A stretch of DNA of 64,000 nucleotides from Tetrahymena thermophila SB210 (lineage: Eukaryota; Ciliophora; Oligohymenophorea; Hymenostomatida; Tetrahymenidae). The translations under genes and the position numbers were made by a program. The stretch lies in assembly GCF_000189635.1 (NCBI RefSeq), contig NW_002476365.1, positions 434,001 to 498,000 of the forward strand. Reading direction: 5' to 3'. Positions 51,501 through 64,000 of this stretch are shown here, piece after piece. The notes under the pieces are model-generated. The model had not been told where the DNA came from, did no database searches, and saw only the letters and a list, made by a program, of their open reading frames with translations. Every line of letters begins with the position of its first letter. Position 1 is the stretch's first letter.

Positions 51501-53872
51501 TTTTTGTTATTGATAATATGATAAATGGAGTTTAAGTGTAGCCTTAGTTGAACGATTTAGTAATTTACCAGTTATTATTTCTAATAGTATCATAATAATC
51601 ATCAATAATAAAAGCTTTGTCTATATTCTAATATTCTTGAAAAATAAAAACAAAAATTTAATATATTTGAAATAGAATATTCTACTTTTTCTCATTAATT
51701 TATCTATGTATGAAGCAAATTTATAGTTAAGTAAAAAATATGATTTATCAAAAAAAATAAATTGATATGATAATTAATCTTAAAATTAAAAAAATTTCTA
51801 AATTATTAATATGCCATTAAACATGAATATTTTTTTATGTTAAAAGAGATAACATTCTAGATTTTGTTCTAATAAGTATCATTTTTAAAAATTTTTTTAG
51901 AAAATATTTTATTTTTTCAACTTAATTTTATTTTTATGACTTTTTAATCTATTTTATACTTTTTTACCATTTTTATTCTAATTTTTATTTTTAGTAATTT
52001 CAAAAAATTTACATTGCTTTTAAAATCCTTTAGTAAGCTATTACTTATTACTTTAAGTTATCATAAATTAAGGCCAAAAAAAAAAAATTTTTTTTTAATG
52101 TCCAAAATTTTAATTTTTTTGTTTTTTAGCTTATAAAACATGATAAATGATCTTAACTATTAATGAGAAAAAGCAGTATAAAAAATGTAGATTTAAAAAA
52201 TTTTACATTAGCAATTACTACTTTGAAGATCATCATAGCCAAATTTACATAAACAATTAGATTATATGTCTCTATCACTTGAGCTACACTCTAAGCATAT
52301 TTCAGGAGTATTAGGGTAACAAGAGTTGCATTTGTACGAACATTTTGGAACACAAAATCTATATTCTGATATTTGATTATATTTTTTTGAGTCACATTAA
52401 AAAACACAAGTATTCTAAAAGAGAAAATAGTTCACTTGGCATATTAAGCATTAATATTAATTTCTTACATAAATAAGTATTTCACAATTTGGAATCAACT
52501 TAGTTGCTTTAGATGGAGTATAAATTATTGAACTACTTAAAGTCATTTTGAATTAGCTAATTTTATAGAAAGTGGCAATACTATATAAAACATCTCCAAA
52601 ATTTACTATTAAGGGATAACTATAGATCATGTTAAAACTGACATTTGGAAGTAAAAGATATTATTTGTAGAGTATTTAGTTGTTACCATATAATATAATT
52701 TGCATTTGACTATTAGCAAATTAGTAATAGGAAATTAATATAAAGTATGTTTATTTTACATTTAAAGCATATGAATCAATTAAATAGGCTGCTTAGTTAT
52801 ACTTAACACCTATATAGAATTAATTATCATTCGCATAACTATAACAAATATTCAAGAATTATTAGTTGCCAATATTTAAACCAATAATTATTGATTAAGA
52901 ACATTAATTACCTGTGGTGACCTAATCTAAATAAAACCAAAAAGAAATAGTCATAAATAAGGGAGGGTTATTCAGTTTGTAATAGCTAAATTGTTTATAA
53001 ATATCCATGCCAAAGTAAATTGAATAAGATTAATAAAAATAAGCTTCTCCAGCTCCATAATTCTTTTTTGGATAATTATATTTATTTTAAGAATCAAAAC
53101 AACCATTTAAAAAATAAGATTCATCAACAGCGCACATTTTTGATGGAGACATTGCAGATTAATCGAAGAAACTTATAAATTCTTGAGCCTATTCAGAAAT
53201 TTAAAGCACAAAATATTATAATTCTGTGTCTTATGTGAAATCAATAAATTAATTTCGAAGACAATAAACTTAATATATTGTTCCTTAATATAATTTTTTA
53301 TTTATTTAATAGCTAGACAAATAAAGGTCATAAATGCTAAAATCACTTAAATCAATTTAAGTTTGTTGAGTAAATGTTTAAATTAACTGAATATTATAAC
53401 AGTCTCTAAATACAAATGATATTTGATAGCTGGTTAAAGTAATCAGATTAAAAGATATAGCTATTTCGTGTTATAAGCAGTTATAGTAGTTTGGATAATT
53501 AAAATTTTAGCCATTAATTGTGCCTGATTATGACTCTTAAATTTGAATTTAGTAGGGATTCGAACTTAGGTTGAACTATACAGCCATAAAGTAAGTACGC
53601 GAATTTAAAGAAGATCTTATAAACATTATACTTGGCGCACTTGAGATACCTTTTCCTTCAAATTTTCCAGTGATAGTGAAACTTTTTGTTGATGATTAAG
53701 TATCTAAGATCTAAGATATTGGAATTTTATGGTAGTTATCAACATAATTATTTGTATTTATAGTGTTGCTAGAGTACTCATGGTCAGCTAGGAATCTTAT
53801 ATCGTATGTACTGCATCTGTTTATTAGTGCTAAAAAACTAATTGTACATAGTAACAATATATAATTTGCCAT
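45546..53872 (-). CDS. Polycystin-1/REJ-like receptor (paralogue B)
   Basis: There are six exons in transcription order: 53872-52207, 51635-50457, 50405-49913, 49773-49563, 49508-46272 and 46217-45546, giving 2485 residues. Exon boundaries and phases match paralogue A; exons 3 and 4 have identical lengths (493 and 211). The signal peptide is MANYILLLCTISFLALI. A LamG-like domain is visible at about 290-430 (MTISFWFYLDQV), the furin-like Cys-rich segment at about 470-555 and the REJ-like region at about 950-1800. The GPS-like motif is at about 1820-1860 (WTTNGCKTV...CICDNLNPV), followed by a membrane span near 1902. The following cytoplasmic loop is about 340 residues, very rich in Gln, Asn and Glu, against about 115 in A. 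The last exon encodes about four membrane spans. Introns 1 and 5 differ in length and sequence between the copies. It is probably a surface receptor; the ligand is unknown. Confidence 0.88.
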
Positions 53873-55531
53873 TTATATTTACTTAGTATTTTAAATATTT
53901 AATATAACTTTTACTCTTTTTTAATTAAGTAATTCTGAGTTAGATTATGATATAAAATCGTTAGTCTTTAATCAGGTCAAAACATAATAATTAAAAAAGT
54001 TATCTCTAAAAATATAAGGAGAGAAAATCCAAAATATTAATCTGATTACTAAATTTTTTTAAAAATATGTGGTTTTAAATAAAAGAATTAATGAACGTGA
54101 ATTTGATTATAGAAAGAATTTATTTATATTTTTGATATTTAAATGGTGGTAAAATGAATTGAGCTGAGCTATCTCTATGATTAAATTAATAAAATGCATA
54201 ATTAAAATTTAGCACTTTATTAGAGTAATACTATTTTTTGACTTTAAAATATCCACTTTAAAAAAACTAAATAAAATAATAGATTTTCAAAAAAAATATT
54301 AATAAACCTTATTTATTATTTATTGATTTTTAGCAATTTCTTTTTACTTTTTTTAGATGAATATATTATCTTAATAATTAAATACTATATAATTTAATAA
54401 GATTTTTTTATTAAAAGGTTAATTTTTTCTATTAATAACTCTGCTAAAGATAAAATAGGAATGATTATCTTTCAAAGTTAATTGAAAATTTATTATACCT
54501 TCAATTTTTAATAACTAATTTTTAAAAATGAGAGGAAAGATTATTTAAAATATTTAGAGAGTTGTTTTTTTACTTATAATTTGTATTTAAATTATTTATT
54601 TTAACCAAATTTCATAAGAAAAAAATACAGAATATTTTTATTTTCTTATATCTATAGAGATAGGTTTTATAACATTTTTATTGTAAATTTATCTATTTTA
54701 TTTTATTATTATAAATAATTTTTATGTTATTTAATCTATTTCATAAAGAAATTACATTATTTTTATACTTTTTTCTACATAAATGATATAAAAATACATA
54801 TTTTTTTATTCCTCTAACATAACTTCATAAAATCAATAAATTATCAGTTTTAAAAGAACAAGATTTTTTTATAAGCTATCAAATGCTTTTTTTGAAAATG
54901 AAATTTAAAATTTGAACTTCATTTTGGTAATTAAATATGATATTCAATAAAAATATTTTTTAATAGCTTTATTTGTTAATAAATTTACTTAAATTATCCC
55001 ATTTAAAATAATTAATCCAATTGAATATAAATATATATAATTATTTGATAAAAAATTATTTAATTGTCTTTAGATTTAGATTAATTAAATGCAAATTTAT
55101 TACTATTAAAATCTTTAAACCTTATATAACAAAGATCTTTTAAAAATATATTTCATCTAAAATTATTAAGTTTTTATTTAAAAAATAAATTAATTTTGAA
55201 TAAAGAAATATTTTTTAAAAAATTTTTCTTTTAAATTTTTGATAAATTAAATAAACTGAAATTTAATTTTTTATAATAATAACTGAAATAAAAAAAATGT
55301 TTGACTAACATTAAATGAAGTAATTATTTTTTAAAACATGAATTCTGATAAATAAAATATTAAAAAAGATGAGCCAAAGTATAATTTTTTAAGTTTTTGA
55401 TAATAAATAATCTTATAAAATAATAAACTAATAATTTAAATACAAAATCAACAAATAAGATCTAAAATATTTATCTATTTAATTTTGTTCAACTTTATTT
55501 AAATCAAACTAATTACTGTTTTTAAAAAATA
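53873..55531. other. Intergenic AT-rich region
   Basis: About 1.66 kb containing the 5' flank of paralogue B. No coding frame, RNA gene or clear repeat was seen. Confidence 0.6.
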
Positions 55532-56298
55532 TCAATTAGCATCTAATAATATAGTAGTAAATTTTTTAATTTACTTCTTTGACATCATCATGTTCACTTT
55601 TCTATTAATTTAACATTAAATAATGCTCACTATTTATTATTTTCTTTTATAAAATTATATTACTGAGAAGAAGCTAAATAGAATGTAGAAAAATCCAATC
55701 ACAAATAATATTAAAGAGTAAATAAAAGGAGCAAGCAAAGTTCCAAATTCATCACTAATTGCAAAAACACTCATACTTGATAGACTTAATTTTTTGCAAA
55801 TAAAAAATAAATTATTATTCCAAAATATATTTTATTAATAAAAAATAACTTACAAAACATTAAATATGCCTCTTCCTAACAATGTTGTAAGAAACAAGAA
55901 ATATTTTTCCATAAATTCTCTCTTAAATTCAATCACTAAGAGCATTATACCTAAAATTCTTTTAACAATTATCAATATTATAATATTTCGAATCACTGAA
56001 TAATGCAATTTTTATGATTGATTAAAATAAAAATTTACATCATAAAGAAGGGCATGAAAAAATCGAAAAAATACCAAGTATCTAAAACTTTAAATATTTG
56101 TAAAGATACAATTCTCCAAACTCCTGCTACAGATAAGACCAATCTATATTTTTAATATCATAAAATTTAAACTAAAAGAGCGTATAGATAATTATGAAGA
56201 ATTTATAATGTAATTATTTAAGAACAAATAAGAAGAAAATAATATTACGATGAGCATATGTTGATAATTTTAATTATCTTACCAGCGTTAGATGACAT
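55532..56298 (-). CDS. COPI-associated / TVP15-like Golgi membrane protein
   Basis: There are four exons in transcription order: 56298-56249, 56143-56039, 55958-55854 and 55784-55532. Phases agree, giving 170 residues. Four hydrophobic segments are visible: LVLSVAGVWRIVSL, FFDFFMPFFMIILGIMLLVIEF, FLFLTTLLGRGIFNVFL and LLAPFIYSLILFVIGFFYIL. The order of spans and the conserved-looking GRG(I/L)F motif after an EFKREFMEKYF segment match the COPI-associated protein family, small four-span proteins of Golgi membranes. The assignment is from memory of the family pattern. The C-terminal 40 residues are basic and less certain. A 34-base intron-like segment (GTAATATAA...AATAG) right after the last span could instead end the protein almost immediately at a TGA. 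Confidence 0.7.
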
Positions 56299-57578
56299 TT
56301 TATTATTCTTAAATTTCGAACCTTTTTATTATTTTTTTTGATATATGCAAATGTTCAAAAATAAATATATTCTTTAATTTTGCTAGCTATTCCTTTGTTT
56401 TTGTAAATTAAATTATTATCAACTTAATTATAAAGTTGATGTGTTAAATAGATAATTGATATCTATTTTAAAACTAAATAATAATAATATTCTCAAAATC
56501 TTCCTGATCAAAAATTTAGAAATCAAAAGAAATGCTAATTATTTTTTCTTACAATTTTAAAAAATTTGGATTATTATTCTAAAATTTAATAATTCGAAGT
56601 AAAAAATTATTTTAAATATTTAATAAATACTAAATTGAATGATCAATTTAAATTTTTTGAGAGTTTGTTAATTCCACATAAATAAATTATTCAAATGATT
56701 CTAATAATATTCTACAAAATAAATTTATTTTAAACTTAAGCTAATTTTACTCATTTAAAATAAATGTCTATTAAGTTAATAAAATAGTCATAAATTATAA
56801 TGTAAATACCAAAAAAAATATATCATTTTAAAAATATAAATTACCATTAACTTTATTATTTCAAATTTTACACAAGATTTTTGATACTTGTTTCAATAAA
56901 AAAATAATAAGAATAAATATTTTTTGATAATTTAAATTAAAATTAAGCTATTAAGTTATTTTTTTAGTTAAAAATAAAGCTATCAAAAGTAGATTACTGT
57001 TTTTTTAGTAATTTTTGTATCTTAATTGTTATTATAAAAAACACTTCTTGAGATTGAAAATATTAAAGTAAGTTTATAAAAAAAAGATAGACAAATTACA
57101 AAATTTATTAATTATCTAATTAACAAATACTTTATTCAAATTTTTTGATGGTTTTTGTAATATTTGTTTATTTTTCTATGATTTAATTTAGAAAAAACTG
57201 ATTCAACTTTAAAAAATATGTCACTTTTAGATTTTAAAAACTATATAAAAATATTCTAATATTAAAGACCTTAAATATAAATATTATTTATCTTATTTTC
57301 TGACTATAAAATTTCTAAAGCATATTTAAATAAATTGTAAATTTAATAAAAGTTTAATTATGATTTTTTTGTTTGATAAATCTATCAAATCTATATTGAA
57401 CTAGCATTTTTTTACAAACATATTATCATTAACATTAACTTATTAGCTGGTTTATATATTAAATTAGATTTTTGTTTATTAATTATAATATAATTCAATT
57501 TAGAAATTTAGGTATAAGTAATTTTAACTATTCTATCTTTTATTGCAATTTTTATTATAGAAAAAATAATGATTAATT
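56299..57578. other. Intergenic AT-rich region
   Basis: No gene was seen. It carries the 5' flank of the COPI-associated gene and the 3' flank of the acidic-tail gene. Confidence 0.6.
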
Positions 57579-58223
57579 TCAATCATAATCATCTCCTTCA
57601 TAATTTTCATATTAACCTTCATCTTATAAATCTTCTTCATCATTTTCATCTTATAAGATTTGATTAGAATTATTGTTTTATCCTTAAATAGTTTCATGCT
57701 CTTCAACTTCTTCTTAATTTTCTGTATCTTCTAATTCTTCATTACTTTTATAATCTTCATCTAATTCCTCATCATCTTCATATTCCTCTATATCTTCATA
57801 TTCTTCTTCTTCTAATTCTTAATCCACTCCTTCGATATCATCATTTGAATCTCTTTCCTAGCTTATTTCAGAATTAGTATCTCCATCTTCGCTTTATCTA
57901 TTTTAAATTATCTACATTAAATCTTAAATTCCAGTCTAATTAATTTAAGAAGGTTCTTTAACTGGTTCTTCTATAAAACTTTTAGAATGCTAAATAAGTT
58001 CTTTCATAAGTAATATTTTTTCATTTTAAATTGAGGAAAAACCATATCTTGCCATAGCAGGTAATAAATTAATAGAAGAATTCTCTAAGCAGTAAATCAA
58101 ATGGTTTTAAATTTCAATAGTATTTGGCTATAAGGAAGTGTTTTCTTTGGGTTAAGAGCTATCTTTTTTTTCATCATTTTAACTACTTGTTCTATTTAAA
58201 ATTCTATTAAAAATTTACTACAT
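57579..58223 (-). CDS. Small protein with long acidic Glu/Asp-rich C-terminal tail
   Basis: This is a single exon of 214 codons, ATG 58223-58221 to TGA 57581-57579. The N-terminal half (about 1-115) is ordinary in composition, with a hydrophobic helical patch around ENSSINLLPAMARYGF and LLMKELIQHSK. From about 125 to the end it is dominated by Glu and Asp (ELEEEEYEDIEEYEDDEELD), as in nuclear histone-binding or nucleolar proteins, though many unrelated proteins share this feature. No membrane span or signal peptide is present. No family is recognised. The Met used is the first in frame. Confidence 0.75.
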
Positions 58224-58654
58224 TTTTAATTTAAATTTGATATTTTTTATTAATAATCAATTTTAAGATCTATTAAATACAAATTCAAAGTAGATATAAA
58301 TATCTATTTATTATCAATTTATCTCAAATTAAATATAATAGAAAATAAATAAATAAACTTTTTATAAAAACAAAACAAGAAAATTATAACTAAAAATAAA
58401 ATTATTAAAAGAAATCATGAATGAATTAAAACAAATATTTAATATTTTATTTTTTTATTTTATCTTATTAAGCCAAACGACTAAATTTTAAATCAAAATA
58501 AAATTACTATGTTGCTAAACTCAAAAAATATTTTATTTAGATGATTTTTAGAATTGTTTTTTTATTAAAAGTAAGATTTTAATCAATATAATATTTAATT
58601 TTGCAATCAGCAAAGTAAAATTTAATAATTAATTATATATAGGAAAAACAAAAA
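58224..58654. other. Short intergenic region
   Basis: About 430 bases of AT-rich DNA between two minus-strand genes. Nothing was recognised. Confidence 0.6.
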
Positions 58655-59817
58655 TCAAGATGCTTCTTAGCTTTATTTTAAAATATTTAATCTTCTTTCT
58701 TCAATAATATCTTGATTTAATATCTATAATTTATTTTTCGGAATTAAAAATATTGATTCGCTAACTTGAAGTTGTTTAAGCTCTGGAATAAAATTATTTT
58801 TATTCTACATTTCACTTCTAGCTTAATCAAATATACTTTTTGGACTACCTTCAGTGTAAATTTTTTATGATTTATATGGAGTCAATATTTTTTTTGGAGA
58901 AGATTAAGTAGAAAAAGCTTTAGTGCTAGAATTAGGAGTCAAGTGACAAGTTTCGATTTCATCTTGCTATAGACTATATTTATCCGATTTCTCTTAATTA
59001 TTGGACTTGTATGGTGAAGCACATTTTCTACTCTCTTGGAATCTCTCTTATAGTTTTTATTTTTATTTTAAATACCCTTCTTTCTTCCTTTTTACAATAT
59101 CAAAAAAATCTTCAGAGTACATTTCTTACAAGTTTTTCTCTCTTTCATTTAAGAAATGCTATTTAACTTTCTTAAAAATTTCTTGCTTTTCTAAAAATAA
59201 ATTATATTATTTATGAGAGCCAGAAAATTGATTATTTTTGTTTGTAGAACTTTAGCCAAAAAGCTTATTAGGATTTTAGTTTTCTTAAATGTTTCTATAT
59301 TATTTGTTTGATAAAATCTATTCTTTAAAATGGAATATAATTAATTTAGCAAAAGGTCTCTTAAAATTAAACAAAATTACTCATTTCCTGATCAATAGAA
59401 TCGATTCTTTCTTTTTCTATCAGCCTAAACCTAATTATTACAAAAAAAAGCTAGAGATTGTGTTTTTAAATAATTTATTTTTACTTTTATGGAGAAGCTT
59501 TTTCTTTTTCACTTTAATACTCTTGAATTTATAAACTCAATCTTAATAGCTCTTCCCTTTACTTTAAAAATAATCTCTAATAGTCCTAACTCTAGTTAAC
59601 TAAACCCCTAAAAAAATTTTGAGAAATAAAAAAGTAGAATTATGTGAAATGCTTCAAAAGGAAAAATGAATAAATAATACTAGATCTATCTTTCCTTATC
59701 AGAGAGCTTAGTTTTCAATATAGCATTTTCATTTTTAAGCTATCTAATAGTATCGTGTAATGAAATTTCTTTCAAAAGAAATACTTTTTCAAGTGTATCC
59801 TATGCTTAAGCATTCAT
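58655..59817 (-). CDS. Three-exon coiled-coil protein, unknown function
   Basis: In transcription order the exons are 59817-59681, 59607-59381 and 59322-58655, giving 343 residues with consistent phases. The N-terminal 45 residues form a heptad-rich helix (VFLLKEISLHDTIRQLKNEN). Exon 2 continues with charged helices (LKQREELLRLSLQIQEYQ). In exon 3 a further coiled-coil (residues about 150-205) is followed by a Ser/Pro-rich region with SP and TP sites (HLTPNSSTKAF, SSPKKILTPYK). The C-terminus is again helical. No catalytic motif, signal peptide or membrane span is present. It may be a cytoskeletal or basal-body type component, but this is speculation from composition. Conventional plus-strand frames at 59001-59534 are antisense shadows of this gene. 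Confidence 0.75.
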
Positions 59818-62800
59818 TTAAAATGTAAGCGCTTAATAATTCAATAAACTGTGTTTACTTTTCTTATTCTAAATTATTTTTGTTTTCTTTATTAATGTGA
59901 ATGTAAATAAGTGAAGAATAAAACTATATGGCAATTAAATTACTGGATAATTTAAAAATTTACATTTATATATTAAAAATAATATATATTAAATAAAAGA
60001 ATAAACTACCACAAATTTTTTCATTTTAGTTTTTTTAGATTAGAATTTATATAATTTATATTATTAACTTTTAAAATAGGACAAGAATAAAATAAGAAAT
60101 ATTTTCATGAGTAAATAAAATATAAGTTTTTAAAATTTGAATATTAATTTCTTTAATTTTATGTTCTGTAATACTGGTTAGGAAAAACTTTTCCCAAAAA
60201 AGCATATAGAGATAGAAACTTAAAATATAAGGAGGATAAAGAATTTTTAAATAATTAATGTTATAATTTAAATAGAGTATTAAAAAAAAATATTTTATTT
60301 TTATATTTTTAGTTATTAATAATACCCCTCTATTTGTAATACATAATTATTTTTTTGTATCGATTATAATAATATGGAATTTTCATTTACTTTCTGAAGG
60401 AGTCAATATGATTATTAGATTTATTGATATTAACTTTGAAAAAAAGGATAATATAATTTTTATAAATGATTTTATTTTATTATTGAAATTAATTGCTTTT
60501 TTTAATATTTAAATTTCATTCCTTGATTTAAATATTTTTTTGTATTTACTACTTCATTTTTTTAATTGCTATAGTTAATAAATTAAAATATGGAATAAAA
60601 ATAATATATGCAAATAGTTAAATTTATTTTAAGCCTGTTTATCTTTTCTCGATAATTCTAATTTTTAATTTTTACAAGCAAATTGTTTACAAGAATTATT
60701 GATGAATTATTCCTAATTAAAAATATAAATTAAAAGTGCTTTTATGGAAACAGGAAAATACCACAAACTTAAAACTATTAATTGATCTTAATTTAATATA
60801 AAATCACTTCTATAAATTTAACAAAAACGAGCTAAATTTACCATCAATTAGTGAAATCATTAAATTAATAGTGAAATATTTGATTGGATATTTGTTTATA
60901 GAATACTTAAATATTGATTTCATCATCAATTTATTAAAAAATTAAAAATATATATGTATAAAATTATCATTGTCAAATGATAATAATTTTTTTTTTCATA
61001 TTTACTAAATGCTTTTTTTAAAGCATTTTTAAAAGATTTTTTTGAGTTATTATTTTATAAAATTCATACAAACTTTTCAAATTTCAAAAATTGAGTTGCA
61101 AAATTATAGTTTTCCAGAAAGATTCTATGATGATCAAGTTTTTAATATACGCATAGAGTATATAATTTTCGTACTTATTTAGCTCAAATTAATATGGTCA
61201 TTAATTTATTATGTAAGCATATTTTAATTAATCAATAAACTTTTTATTTTGTGATTTTAACTTGAATAAAAATTCAATCAATTTTTACCATAAAGTGTTT
61301 GAGATGTAAATTCTTGAATATGAAAAATTTAAATCTATTTAATTATCTAAATCTAAGCAATTCGAACCCTATTTACATGCATCATATTACCTAAGCTTAT
61401 TTTGTAAAAAATTACAAAAGAATGAAATTTATTTAAATTTTATTTATTATTTCTACTTTTTCTAATTATTTTAAATATGGTAAAAATTAAATTTTATAAA
61501 TGGAAGGTAATTTCACTTGAATAAAAAGGAAGTAAGCAGATGAATTCTAAATATATTTTCGAACAAGATATTTAGAAATCATCATAAAGTTAGTGGTTGA
61601 AAAATTGTATTTTTAATAACATAATTAATATGGTTATAGTATACTTACTTTAGTATGACTAATTAATTAATGTAAAGAATTTAATTTTATTACTTAACTA
61701 AATACGTATTCCTAAAACTCTTTTTAGTTTCAAATAGATTTTTACAATCTATTAAATATTCATACATCTTTCCTTATAAAAATTTCTATTTTTATTTTTC
61801 TTGAAAAATGTTTTATTAGAAAATATATAATCTTTACATTGGTTTGATAGACTTTATTTTTGTTAAAATACTAAATTATTAGAACTTAGCTCTTAGTACT
61901 TAAATATTTATTAAAATAAAAAAGCATAGGTATTCAAAATAGATTTTTATAGTTTTTAAAAATACTTATATTACACATTCTTAATGAAGCTAATAGTAGG
62001 TAGTTAGTTATTTTAACAAATATTTTAGGACAAAATACTCATGTGATTTTATATTAAAATAATTTATTATGAATATGCTTTTGATATAACTATTATTTGT
62101 ATTAATGATACTAACTAACACTCATACTTGAATGATAATAAAAAATGAAATTATTTTTCACAAATCAAAATAGAATTTTATTGACTTTTCAATATTTAAA
62201 AGTTAAATAATTAAAATAAATTTTTAAGAAAAAGAGTAAGTTTTAAAATTATTTTAGATCAACTATTGAACAATTAATTATGAATCTTTAGATATTATTT
62301 AAAAAAGTTAAAATATAGATAGTATGATTATAATTAGATTCATTTCATTAATTATTTATCATTTTTAATTTATATATTTGTTTATTTATTCATTTATTCA
62401 AATACATTTATTGTATTTTATTAGATTTTTGGACTTTATTTTTATTCATTTTAATCTATTTTTTAGTTTTTTTATCTAACTAGTAATATATTTTAAGGTT
62501 ATCAAATTTTCTATTGTCAAGTAAAATGCAAATATAGTTATGATATTCTTTAATTATTAAACCAGTAATTAAATACAAATTCTTACTTTAATTTTTTAAT
62601 CAGTTTAAATTAATTTGCCCTCTAGTACTAAAATATAGTCACATGAATTTTATTAAATATAAATTCTTATAAATAGCAGAATTAAACAAATATAAATATC
62701 CAGTACCATTTAAACATATCTTATATTTTTGAGCTGTTTTTACTTATTTAAATCATAGATCATAATAATTTAAATATAAACAATTAAATAAAAAAAATAA

Positions 62801-62823
62801 ATAAAATCTAAATAACTAAAAGT
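59818..62823. other. Intergenic AT-rich region
   Basis: About 3 kb, the longest gene-free stretch in the window. Only scattered short frames, homopolymer runs and A/T dinucleotide-like sequence were seen. The last 60 bases (aaataaaaaaaataaataaa) form the A-rich leader of the third M8 gene. Confidence 0.6.
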
Positions 62824-64000
62824 ATGAATAAATTCATTGCAGTTTTATTAATAGCTTGCTTTGCTTTTACTTAAGTCCAAGCTCATTCCCAAGGACATAA
62901 GTGTGCTCATGAAAAAATGAACGAAAAGTTAGACAAAGAAATTGTTGACTTGATTATTGATGAAAATGAAAGACATCTCTAAAATGCTAATCCTAGAAAC
63001 TTTAAGATTACCTATGATATGGCTTATTTCGATAATTTACCTAATACTCCTGAAATGCAAATTTTCAGAAGAAGCTGTGAAAAGGCTATCAAGATAGCTT
63101 CTAATTTCTTCAGCAATCTCATCACCATCGTTCCTAAGCCTACTGGTTCTATGAAGTGGGACCTTAGACTTAACAAGTGTGGTGAAGCTACTATCCCTGC
63201 TGCAGATAAGACTACCGATAAGGATAGTGATCTCCATTTATATATCACTTTCACTGATGAACCTTAAGAAACTTATCTTGCTTACGCTGGATGGTGCAGA
63301 TTCCTCAGAATTGTAGGTCCCACCCATGGTCAGGTTAACTTCAACTTGGGTCTCTTAAAATCCTACAACTTTGCCAACTCTCTCTAATTCTAAGATTTAG
63401 TTGGAATCGTTATCCATGAAATGACTCACGTTCTCGGATTTTCAGGATCAGATATTGCTAACTGGGTTGATGCTAATAAGAAACCTCATGTTAATCCTAC
63501 TGTTCAACAAACTGTTAGAGGTATGAAAACTACATTTGTTAAAACACCCAATGTTCTTGAATTTGCTAAAAAATACTATGGATGCAGCACTATTCCTGGT
63601 ATGCCTCTTGAAAACTAAGGTGGTTCAGGATCATCTGGTTCTCACTGGGAAACTACTATTATTCAAGATGAATTGATGAATGCTTCCATTTCCCCAACCA
63701 TTCCTATTTTCACTGGTTTTACTGCTGCCTTGTTAAGGGATACAGGTTTCTATGCTTCAGTTAACTCAAATATGGAAGAAAAATCTTTCTATGGTAAAGA
63801 TGCTGGCTGCTCATTCATAATTGGTTCTTGTGATGACAAAAAAAGAGAATTCTGTACTGTCGGATCTTTTGAATAAAAATGTGATTATTATTATCATGGT
63901 GTTGGACAATGTAACTCATCTACATTCTTAGATAACGATTGCGATACTTATCAAACTTTTAGTAATGCTAAATGTTTTGATGATTCAAACAACTTCTAGA
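62824..64000 (+). CDS. Leishmanolysin-like (peptidase M8) secreted metalloprotease, copy 3 (partial, runs off window)
   Basis: The frame opens at ATG 62824 and is still open at the window end (392 codons seen). A signal peptide (MNKFIAVLLIACFAF) is followed by the same domain order as copies 1 and 2: zinc motif HEMTHVLGF at residue 198, third zinc ligand in SGSHWE at 274, a Met-turn in DELMNASIS, then the start of the Cys-rich region. No introns occur where the other copies have introns 1 and 2. Catalytic residues are intact. Codons are GC-richer (ACC, AAG, TTC, CTC) than in copy 2, suggesting stronger expression. By family analogy the missing part should contain the rest of the Cys-rich region and an EGF-like module. 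Confidence 0.93.

Noticed and set aside
59001..59534. Two Phe/Leu-rich plus-strand frames
   Set aside because: They are antisense to the three-exon coiled-coil gene.
1..64000. Telomeric C4A2-type repeats, chromosome-breakage sequence, CRISPR arrays, insertion sequences, rRNA
   Set aside because: None of the expected motifs were seen on reading through the window.

Overview
The window looks like nuclear DNA of a ciliate close to Tetrahymena. It is extremely AT-rich. Every long gene stays open only if TAA and TAG are read as glutamine and TGA is the only stop. Introns are short, with GTAA-type donors and AG acceptors. A tRNA gene with a UUA anticodon, which would read UAA, lies at 23429-23500. 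Conventional open reading frames are therefore misleading here: most are antisense or out-of-frame shadows of the genes listed. All gene models below were read by hand with the ciliate code, and each exon set keeps frame. I saw no telomere repeats, insertion sequences, CRISPR arrays or rRNA.

Layout. 1-1468: no confident gene; a decayed-looking reading frame and small hairpins. 1469-2185 (-): type I membrane protein with an acidic lumenal domain. 4242-6119 (-): RING-H2 protein. 7732-9147 (+): helical-repeat-like protein. 11145-12458 (-): small four-exon gene with a 24-nt microexon. 13713-17171 (-): seven-exon PP2C phosphatase. 21133-22831 and 24168-25967 (+): two near-identical leishmanolysin-like (M8) secreted metalloproteases, with the tRNA-Gln gene between them. 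28278-30011 (+): multispanning membrane protein. 30677-35053 (+): 1458-residue receptor-like protein. 35376-37547 (-): coiled-coil protein. 37866-45040 and 45546-53872 (-): two giant tandem paralogues of polycystin-1/REJ-like architecture. 55532-56298 (-): COPI-associated (TVP15-like) membrane protein. 57579-58223 (-): acidic-tailed protein. 58655-59817 (-): three-exon coiled-coil protein. 62824-64000 (+): the 5' part of a third M8 protease, cut by the window end.

The main themes are secreted or cell-surface proteins (M8 proteases, REJ/GPS-type receptors, sensor-like membrane proteins) and duplicated gene families. The M8 pair shares identical exon lengths, whereas the third M8 copy lacks the first two introns. 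The REJ-like pair shares all six exons and phases but differs strongly in the length of one cytoplasmic loop. The genes are separated by AT-rich spacers with little recognisable content.
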